Shown here: piece by piece, positions 56,046 through 64,000 of the stretch
How the letters are laid out: every line of letters begins with the position of its first letter
Position numbering within the stretch: the first letter of the stretch is position 1
From: Tyto alba
Lineage: Eukaryota > Chordata > Aves > Strigiformes > Tytonidae
Length of the DNA: 64,000 nucleotides
Direction: 5' to 3'
Assembly (NCBI RefSeq): GCF_018691265.1
Contig: NW_024881283.1
Span: 7,413,731 to 7,477,730, forward strand
Notes under the pieces: model-generated
Database searches by the model: none
Seen by the model: the letters and a program-made list of their open reading frames with translations, nothing else
Told to the model about the DNA's origin: nothing
Made by a program: the position numbers and the translations under genes

Positions 56046-56770
56046 AGTTCCAGGTTCAGCTTCCTCTTGCCCTACTGTTACCTTGAAGTGTGCAACAGAA
56101 GGTGAGTTTTGCATCATTTTGAAAGTGGGCCTTTACCCTGGAGTCGCTCCTGTCCAGGCTGTCTTGTTCAGGGCCTCCAGAGTAACTTCCCTGGATAAGC
56201 CCTCGGCAAGGGGTGAGCTTGGACTGGGTGAGTAGGTAATGGCCATTGCACTGGAGCACCTGCCACCTGCTGGCTTCTCATGCTGAACTTACGTTTTGAT
56301 TCATTGCTTTAAAAACGGCCTTTAAAGGCTCCCTCTAAGCAAAGCGTGAGGCTGTAACTGTTCAGAGCCCCAGAATTCAGCACTACAGAGCCCTGAGCTC
56401 TGTGGCTCACCCACACCTCCACACTAGGGAAAGTGTAAGTCAAGAGGCTGCTGCATGGATTGGAGACAATCAGTTAAACACAGTTTTTGTAAAAATAAAG
56501 GGCTAGTAGAATAGTTTGACTCCTCCACTCTGGAAGCTTCTTTAAGAAACTATTAAATTGCCCAGGGCAAATGTACTAAGGATTATGGATTTTGGGGCAA
56601 CAGCCATTAGTGCTTAGGTCAGGCCCTTGTCCCTGCCCTCCCCAGGGTAGGGGCAGAGCTGTGCTGCTGGGGGAAGCTTCTCTTTTGGAGAGGTCACGTG
56701 TTCCGGAAGCATTCTTTCATCTTCCTGCTATAAACCTGTGTTTCCAGGGACTTCAGCTACTGAAGAATGA
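56046..56770. other. tail-to-tail spacer between RSRP1 and SYF2
   Basis: About 0.7 kb of non-coding sequence between convergent genes, with no recognisable frame. It contains a CTCF-core match at 56261-56273. Confidence 0.55.
56261..56273 (-). promoter_or_regulatory. CTCF-core match (candidate)
   Basis: TGCCACCTGCTGG on plus; the reverse complement CCAGCAGGTGGCA fits CCASYAGRKGGCR fully. It faces left, i.e. convergent with the plus-oriented match at 34862. Confidence 0.35.
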
Positions 56771-56774
56771 GGAT

Positions 56775-57023
56775 AAACTTTATTTTAAATTCAGTGATAA
56801 GAGTTTGTGTTTATTTGGAACACAAAATTGCACAAGTCGGTTACTTCTACAAGTAAAAGCTATATACAGCTGAAGTTTATGTAAATTACTTCTCTTACAT
56901 TAAATATAGTTGGTTTTACAAATTACTGAAGCCTAGAGCATTTTTTTTGATAAAATTGCCTGCAAAATATCTACCAAACTTCAGTAGAGGTGGGGCTGTA
57001 TGTGCTTTGCCTGAGGTGATGGT
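56775..57023 (-). other. SYF2 3' UTR
   Basis: Sense-strand AATAAA (TTTATT on plus) at 56779-56784, about 240 nt after the stop; another lies near 56810. There is no coding potential. Confidence 0.6.
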
Positions 57024-59190
57024 TCAGACTGCTGTTCCTCTCTCCAAGTTCTGCTTAATCTCAGCTGTGTACTTCCCATAGAACCTCTCTGCCTTCTTAT
57101 TGAACTTGGCGTTTCTCTCATTGATGTAGTCAATGTCTGCGTCATCATTGTATGGGCGGCGGCGACTGTATTTTTCCCGCTTTTCAATTCTGAAACAGAA
57201 AGGGCAGCGTTGGAATTGCTGTGGGTGAATCCTGGGGATTTGATTACACAAAGCTGTTCTGTCACACACTTCTCTGCTTTAGCTTCTTATTTACTTACTG
57301 TTTTTCAAGATCCGCTACCATTCGATCAACCCCTTCCTTAGATGGCACGTGAGTCCCATGGAGAAGACTGTCGGATGTGGGGTAAAGCGCTTCACCACTG
57401 GAGAGAGAATAACAGGGGCAGCAGTTTATGGAACTATTGATCACTCTGAGGTTTCACTGTGTCCATGATTCTTAATCTAACACTTCACGGCACCTCATTT
57501 GTATTGAACTGGGGGAGTCACAGATTCAGGTGACGCTTTCATAGTAAAAACAAGCTCTCAATTTTGAGACACACTAGCACATGCCTATGAAAGATACAGA
57601 AAAGCACTGAAATGCTAAATCCATCTGAACACAAACTTTGTGTGTTCTCATCTGTTGGTCAGTCTGTTCTCAAGCTGTGTCAGGCTCCTTAAAAACACCC
57701 AAAACATTTGGGAAATGAGTCATCTATGCATGCATTTAATAATTGACAAAATATTCAAGCTCAGTAATGCCAAGTTTGAAGAAATAAACCTCTTTAATTA
57801 CTCTACTGCCCCTCTTCCCTATGGAAACAGTGCAGGATAGATTACCAGGGAGTCTGTGCGTTGTAAGATGACGTTGAAAGGCTAGTTAGTGTCACAGGGT
57901 ATATGGGAATATGCTGAAAGGATTAGTTAAAGTCTTCAGTGTTTGCTAATAATTTAAAAACATACAATATCAGAGAACTGAAATCAAACTTACTACTGCT
58001 CTTTCAGCTTCTCGTACTGCTCCAGGTCAGGTTTGATCTGCCGTGTTAACCTCTGGTACTGGCGCAGCTGAGCAGCCGCATAATCTTTGGGAGAAAATTA
58101 ATTGGTGTCAAAGTGAAGGTTTTCAATTTTATGGTTCAGTTTGCAGCTGAAATACTAACAAAGGTGGTCACTACACACACAGACAGTTATATAGTTAAGC
58201 CATTACCTGAAAATCCCAGATCTGGATTCTTCCTCTTCTTTTTCCTTTCCCACCTCTCGGCATCCTCAGCACTGATCTCTAACAGTTTAACTCGCTCATA
58301 GTCTTCTCCTCTCGCTGCACACTCCTGACGTGGCACAAAGAATACTGCAGTTTTAACAGGGTAGTGGCTAAGCATCAAACTTAGAACTACCTCAATCACT
58401 CCAGTCAACCTCCAGGGCAGGACAATAATTTAGATAATCAGGAGTCTAATTAGATGGGTTCTGGGGGGTAACATCTGTATAAACTCAAGACTCTCTCACC
58501 CCCATGGAGCCAGGGGCTCAGCACTGCTGCAGGCACTTGGACCCAGGCTCAGCTCAGGAAGGTTACAGGAGGCTGTAATTGTGGCTTTACCTTCTTCTTC
58601 TCCTCCACCTTCAGCTCCCACTCCAGCCGAGCTTTTTTGGCTTCCCAGTTTGCTGGCAATTTAAGCCTTTTATCTTCTTCCACCACTTCTTGGTGATTCA
58701 GTTTGCGCGCCTCGTTCTAAGAACAATGACAGCTTGTCACACGCGGCAACCTGGACAACGGAACCCCCGTGGATCACGGGAGCGGGCCACGCCACGGAAA
58801 ACACACTGCGTTTGGCGAAGGGCTAAAGAAACCAGCACCCGCGGGTGCCGGGCAGGGTGCGACCCGGCGGCACAACCCTCCCGCGCAGCGCCCCGCCGCG
58901 TTGTTTCCGCTCCCGCCCCGCGTACCCGTTTCATGTGGAGCTCGCGGAACTTGCGCAGCCGCTCCTCCCGCTTCTTCTCCGCCGCCGCCGCCGCCGCGTC
59001 AGGCCTCGCCTCGTCCTCCGAGCCGGAGGAGCCCTGAAACAACCCACGCTCAGCCACCGACACCGCGAAAGGATCCGGGAAACACCCCCCCACACACCCC
59101 CCCCCCATTCCTCCCCCTCAGCCGCCGCCTCACCCCGCCATCGGGCTCGGGAGCCCCCAAACCCCCCAGCGCCGACACCGCCGCCGCCAT
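57024..59190 (-). CDS. SYF2: pre-mRNA-splicing factor SYF2, 7 exons
   Basis: SYF2 (p29/GCIP-interacting protein) is a spliceosome component associated with the NineTeen complex and acts in the nucleus. Exons in transcript order: 59134-59190, 58926-59033, 58591-58716, 58207-58324, 57994-58084, 57299-57397, 57024-57189; 254 aa (human 243). The N-terminus is Ala/Gly-rich and species-variable, with a six-Ala run from (GCG)n. The SYF2 domain then follows: [76 protein letters not shown], ending NLERGTAV as in human. At the exon 5 donor, TA|GTAAGT preserves human length ([11 protein letters not shown]); an alternative CA|GTAGTA two bases earlier would not keep the frame's length. The start codon is embedded in a CpG island. 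Identification is secure. Confidence 0.97.
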
Positions 59191-59597
59191 CGCGCCCCCC
59201 CCGACCAACAACTTCTGCTTCCGGCTCCGCTCACCGCCTGCCGGAGAGGTTGCCGCGGCGCTCGGGCGCCCCCAGGCGGGCGGGAGGTGCGGCTGCCCCT
59301 CCCCGCTCCCCCTCAGGGCGGGGGCCCGGTGCTCCCCGCCTGGGCGGATAAGGGACGGTTTCCCCTCTCTTTCCCCTCAGAAAAGGGCTCAAACTCTGCT
59401 CCCCGCCAGCAGCTGGTAGCCGGATTTGCCTCCGCGGCCTCCGGCCGTCATCTCCCTTTTCCGTTGCCCGATTTAAAAGGGGCCCGGGGTGACGGCGCTG
59501 TGGTGAGGCGGCCCCGGGCCTCACTGGGAGCCCTGCTCGCTGTTGCTCCTGGGTGCCCTGCAATCAGCCTTCTGCGCCTGTGAAAAGCAGTGATTCT

Positions 59598-59600
<3 letters not shown>
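58900..59600 (-). promoter_or_regulatory. CpG island / SYF2 promoter
   Basis: GC- and CpG-dense DNA covering SYF2 exons 1-2 and some 400 bp upstream, without an obvious TATA box. It ends abruptly at a T30 tract (59601-59630). The transcription start is probably just upstream of 59190. Confidence 0.6.

Positions 59601-59630
<30 letters not shown>
59601..59630. repeat. poly-T homopolymer (30 bp)
   Basis: Thirty T followed by 'atctttttttatcttt'. It marks the outer edge of the SYF2 CpG island. Confidence 0.9.
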
Positions 59631-59632
<2 letters not shown>

Positions 59633-59639
59633 CTTTTTT

Positions 59640-62600
59640 TATCTTTGAAGTCAGATTTAAAGCCTTGTCACTGCATCTCGGAGCCGTCTGGAAAGCAATC
59701 TTTAAATTACCCCAGTATTCCAGACCCTAATGTCCGGGCAAGCAATTTACCATGGGCTTGAAGGGACTCCGTGGTTTAGTAAACACTGTTAATCAATCTG
59801 TTTTTAATTCTTCCAAGGAATCAATGGGGTGATGCAAACTGTATTGTCAAAGTAAGGAAGCAGCACATGAACCAGATGAACGCTGCAAACCTGGAAGCGC
59901 GGGCAAGATCCAAGGTAGAACCTGGTGTAGGATGCGAAGCCAAACAACAGCGTCCCTCTGTCAGTGCTGTCTGTCCTCTCGGCCCTTCTGGGAATCACTT
60001 GTGTTACACAACAGGTTTGCTCAGGGAGAAAGTTGCAGCTCTCACAGAAAACAAAAAGTTTTGCTGCAACTTCTGAGCAAAGAAAGTAAACGTTTCCATA
60101 ATATTGTTGCAGTGGCTAGGATCTTCCAGCCTTACAAAGCCAAATGTAGATTTACTATAAGAGTTTATCAGTAATATTAGTATGCACATACAAATGCATC
60201 TATGTGTAATGTCTTTATATTTGTACAGTAAAGGTAGAAGGGTTCAGGACTTATTTTTTTCTTTGAAGAAACAATCCAAACCCTTTAAGGTTAACAACTG
60301 CCGACTGACAATATGTTTTTTAAATTGCCCTTGTTGGCTGTGGCTTGTGACTTTCCAGCAGAGGGAAATGCAGCACAAGCGATGAGGGGTTGTGGCAATG
60401 GCAGGCAGCCCTGGCAAACGCAAACTATCTCTGTTCTCTTTTAACTTCACTTTCTTCTGCTGCCAAACTCTGATGCATGCTGAGTGATTAAAAATATCAA
60501 ATACAGTGTTACCCAGCAAGGAGTCCAGTCAGAGGAAAAAAAAAGGAAACCCAACCTAGTGAAGCCAGTGCTGTGAGACAGAGCAGACTGGGGCAAAGAA
60601 GGGGAGGCAGAAAGCTTTTATATATCCCCACTGATAATATCTTAAGAAAAAGGAGAGGATTGTCCCAATGCGGTTTGGGTTTTGGGTATCCCCCCCTCAC
60701 CTGCGTTCTCCACATCCTCACGGCTGGGCTGGGAGTTGTTGGATTTCCATCCCCACAGAACAAGCTGCCACCACACAGAGGACAGGGGCCACTGGTGCTA
60801 GAATTGGGGGGATTTCTGAAGGAAGCAGCCAGCGAAGTGGCTGATGTTGCGCAGTAAATTGGGCAGTGCGCTGTCAAAATCTCTTACACGCTTGGGCCAC
60901 GGCATTACTGACATATCTCTGGTCCGTCTGTAGCTCCCAGCCCCTCTGCCATGAGGTTGCCCCTTAGGTCCCGTCCTCGCTGGCTCCGAGCCCTTTGCAG
61001 TGAGTGTCCCACTGACTGCATAGGTGGCCCCGTGGGAAGGATTTTTGACGAAGGATATCAGTGCATGACAGGAGCAAAGAAAAACTGAGAAACATCTTGC
61101 TGGCACTGCAGCACCAACCTCGGCCCTGTCCCAGAAAGTCTTGGTGCTTCTAAAGAAGAGCAGCAGGGTCCGGCCCTGCTCACATGCCCTCAGGTGGTGC
61201 TGTGCTTCGGGGTCTGTCTCCACGTCCCTCACATGTGGGAACCGGCTGCCACACTTGTGGGTCAGGGAATTTTTGGAAGCAGGGCGGGATGCTGGCCTGG
61301 ATCTCGGGTGCATGAAACACTGCATCAGCTGCGCCACTCTGCAGCTCCTACCTGCAGTCCCTTGACTGCCCTTTTATTTTCTGGAGCCTCCAGACAATCT
61401 CCCGTGACACCTTAGCGCTGGGTCGCTCCGTGTCTCTTCTAAACCCAAGTTAGGGGCAAGCAGAGGGGCGAGGGGCAGGGGAGAGCATGGGCTCTGGGCA
61501 GAGGCTGGCCCAGATACCTGCTCCACTGCATGATGTGGGGGTGGCCACAGCTCAGCTGCAGAGTGGGGCCATCAACCGCTTGCGTACACGCTACCCTTTT
61601 ATTTAATCACGGGAAGCTGGATGGTTTTTATGGTTTTGAGCAGTGCCTTGGGCTAGCCAAGCCCTGAGCTCGGTGGAGCCTCTTTTCCCTTCTCGCTGCC
61701 GTAATGCAGTTAGAAAATAAACCCAAGAGGTTTCCCTGGCTTCTGTGGATTTGCTTCTGAGTCCAATGCCAACTCAGGCCGCCCGATTCCTGGTGCAGGT
61801 GCCGAGTGCCTCCCCAGCTCTGTGGTACAGCCGCGAATCCCAACCTGGCCTGAAAGAGCAGGGAATTCACCCAAACCCGCCTTGTGCCAAGGAACAGGGA
61901 CTGGTCCTGCGCGGGCTGACAGTGAGTACATGCAGATCTGCTCTTGCTGTCACTTACAGTTAATTTATTTTTAGATTAAAAAATGTTTTTATTTCTCATG
62001 CGCACAGAGTTGGCACTGCTTTTTTGGGTTGTAGCTGACTCCATTGTCTTCTCCAGTTATGCCTCCCCTGCAGTGCCGAAATGAAAAATTCCAGTTACAT
62101 ATTGTACAGGGGATGGGAGCTCGGAGGAACTGACTCATCTCGGTTATATTTGTCCTTTTCAAAGGGGAAGATCCTGGTCGAGGGGTAGAGGGGGAACAGC
62201 ATCCTTTATCTCCCATCCACTGCAGTGAACGTGATGCCGATAAATCAGGGGTCCGCAGGGCATGCAGCTGAGTTCCCCTGCAAAGGCAGCCGGGTGTCCT
62301 CGCGGTGTGAAGCTCCTTGTGCTGCTCAGACCATCGGGGCAGCGGGGAAGGGAGGGGTTTGTGTCATTTCTCAGAAAAATAATTGTGGCTCCAGCATGAC
62401 AGAGGCCACAGCGCGCTCCCTGGGACGCGAGCCGAGCCCCTGCAGGTAGCGAGCCCCAGCCCCGGGGATGTTTCCCACCCGTGAAGGAGGTGGGTAGGGA
62501 GGGTGGCCCCAAGCTGGAGCTGACATGAGCTGCTGCAGCGCGCCCGGTTTGGGACGCTGGGATGGCTGGTCCCTCGCCCTGAGCTGGGGCAGCCTCTTCC

Positions 62601-62680
62601 CCGAACATCCGCCCTCGCTGCCTCTGTCCCGCAGCGCAGCCTCTGCCTGCCTCCATCTCAGGGGCAGCAGCGGCGTGAGC
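59640..62680. other. intergenic region, no gene recognised
   Basis: Moderately GC-rich sequence with many short open frames. The longest is a minus-strand frame of 179 codons at 60798-61337. It has no recognisable domain, no signal or membrane segment and no matching splice context, so I do not call it. A CTCF-like CCAGCAGAGGGA lies at about 60356-60367. Confidence 0.55.
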
Positions 62681-63830
62681 TGGGCGTGCAGTGCCATGGC
62701 TTGGTGTGCAATGCCAAGGTTTGGATGTGTAATGCCATGGTTTGGACATGCAGTGCTGTGGTCTGGGTGTGCAGCGCCATCGTTTGGGTGTGCGATACTA
62801 TGATTTGAGTGTGCAATGCCATGGTTTGAGTGTGAAATGCCGTGATTTGGATGTGCAGTGCTGTGATTTGGATGTGCAATGGTGTGGTTTGGGTGTGCAA
62901 TGGTGTGGTTTCGGTGTGCCATGCCATGGTCTGGGTGTGCAATGCTGTGATTTGGGTGTGCAATACTGTGATTTGAGTGTGCAATGCCGTGGTTTGGGCG
63001 TGCAATACTGTGATTTGAGTGTGCAATGCTGTGGTTTGGGTGTGCAATGCTGTGATTTGGGTGTGCAATACTGTGATTTGAGTGTGCAATGCCGTGGTTT
63101 GGGCGTGCAATACCGTGATTTGAGTGTGCAATGCCGTGGTATGGGTGTGCAATGCTGTGATTTGGGTGTGCAATACTGTGATTTGAGTGTGCAATGCCAT
63201 GGTTTGAGTGTGCAATGCCATGGTCTGGGTGTGCAATGCTGTGATTTGAGTGTGCAATGCCGTGGTTTGGATGTGCAATGCCGTGGTTTGGGCATGCAAT
63301 GCCGTGGTTTGGATGTCCAATGGTGTGGTTTGGGTGTGCAATGCTGTGATTTGAGTGTGCAATGCTGCGATTTGAGTGTGCAATGCCATGGTTTGAGTGT
63401 GCAATGCTGTGGTTTGGGTGTGCAATGGTGTGGTTTGGGTGTGCAATGCCATGGTCTGGGTGTGCAATACTGTGATTTGAGTGTGCAATGACATGGTTTG
63501 GATGGGCAATGCCGTGGTTTGGATGTGCAATGCTGTGATTTGAGTGTGCAATGCTGCGATTTGAGTGTGCAATGCCATGGTTTGAGTGTGCAATGCTGTG
63601 GTTTGGGTGTGCAATGGTGTGGTTTGGGTGTGCAATGCCATGGTCTGGGTGTGCAATACTGTGATTTGAGTGTGCAATGACATGGTTTGGATGGGCAATG
63701 CCGTGGTTTGGGTGTGCAATGCCGTGATTTGAGTGTGCAATGCTGCGATTTGAGCGTGCAATGCCATGGTCTGAGTGTGCAATGCTGTGGTCTGGCTGTG
63801 CAACGCCGTGGTTCGGGTGTCCAACGCCAC
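62681..63830. repeat. 21-bp minisatellite, about 54 units
   Basis: Tandem array with plus-strand unit near TGTGCAATGCCGTGGTTTGGG. After a first 20-bp unit, the conserved 'ca' anchor recurs exactly every 21 bp from 62709 to 63822 (53 units), with substitutions but no net length change. Variants are mostly C/T and G/A transitions, giving GCCATGG, GCTGTGG and GATTTGAG forms. A 9-unit block of 189 bp at 63339-63527 is repeated almost exactly at 63528-63711, and a 5-unit (105-bp) period links 62961 and 63066. The plus strand is G/T-rich. Because 21 is a multiple of three, long open frames cross it in several frames, including minus-strand frames of 492, 410 and 396 codons. I regard it as non-coding. 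Confidence 0.95.
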
Positions 63831-64000
63831 AGCCCAGACCCTGCAGCACCGCGGGCTCTCGCCTCGGCTGTCGGCGCGATGCTCTGCCACGGCCGAGGCA
63901 GCACTCCTCCCCTCTGTCCCGCAGCGGAGCTCACCCCTCCCCAGCCGCCGCGTGTCACAGCGGTGCCGTCACGTGCAACCTGCCACATGGGCTTCTCGCG
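63831..64000. other. GC-rich sequence at window edge
   Basis: CpG-containing unique sequence after the minisatellite, possibly the edge of a CpG island that continues outside the window. No feature can be defined. Confidence 0.4.

Noticed and set aside
57994..57996. Alternative SYF2 exon 5 donor at CA|GTAGTA
   Set aside because: It removes two bases, shortens the product relative to the family and is a weaker site than the adjacent TA|GTAAGT.
58737..59563. Long frames over SYF2 exons 1-2 and the CpG island
   Set aside because: They are shadows of SYF2 coding exons and CpG-rich flank in other frames. The SYF2 exon structure explains the region.
60798..61337. 179-codon minus-strand open frame
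   Set aside because: No recognisable domain, repeats or membrane segment. It lies in moderately GC-rich DNA where such frames arise by chance.
62371..63849. 492-codon minus-strand open frame with HPNHGIA repeats
   Set aside because: It is created by the stop-free 21-bp minisatellite. Other frames are equally open, and no splice or promoter context supports a gene.

Overview
The window is vertebrate nuclear DNA, almost certainly from a bird. It carries five multi-exon genes with GT-AG introns, CpG-rich promoters, a CR1 LINE tail with the avian/reptilian 3' signature, and a worn MIR SINE. The genes are compact (the nine RH introns together span under 8 kb), which fits an avian microchromosome. 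The species cannot be fixed from sequence alone. The gene set matches the region corresponding to human 1p36.11: MACO1 (TMEM57), a single RH (RHCE/RHD, Rh30-type) gene, TMEM50A, RSRP1 and SYF2.

Layout: 1-3598 is the 3' flank and 3' UTR of MACO1. MACO1 runs on the minus strand from its start codon at 32539 to its stop at 3599, in 11 coding exons (663 aa reconstructed). Its introns hold a CR1 copy (13.76-14.19 kb), a MIR relic (16.65-16.81 kb) and many A/T homopolymers. A CpG island at about 32.0-33.9 kb contains the MACO1 promoter and ten same-strand CCAAT boxes. The RH gene follows on the plus strand, 36105-45225, in 10 exons (406 aa). TMEM50A is on the minus strand (50345-47553, 157 aa) and converges tail to tail with RH. 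TMEM50A and RSRP1 share a head-to-head CpG promoter at about 50.65-51.0 kb with three perfect NRF1-type palindromes. RSRP1 (plus, conserved start 52636, stop 55640) converges with SYF2 (minus, 59190-57024, 254 aa). From about 59.6 to 62.7 kb I see no convincing gene. The right end holds a 21-bp minisatellite (62681-63830) with 189-bp and 105-bp higher-order duplications, then GC-rich sequence at the window edge.

Functionally this is a conserved neighbourhood rather than a pathway. MACO1 is an ER membrane coiled-coil protein, RH a red-cell ammonium-transporter-family protein, TMEM50A a small four-pass membrane protein, and RSRP1 and SYF2 are linked to RNA splicing. The observations most worth checking are: the RH protein keeps both channel histidines and the vestibule aspartate that human RhD/RhCE lack; a perfect-consensus GC-AG intron in MACO1; an open frame that could extend RSRP1 at its N-terminus; the CCAAT cluster; a convergent pair of CTCF-like motifs around RH-TMEM50A-RSRP1; and the indel-free, multi-frame-open minisatellite. 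I found no prokaryote-style system, virus, toxin gene or CRISPR array.
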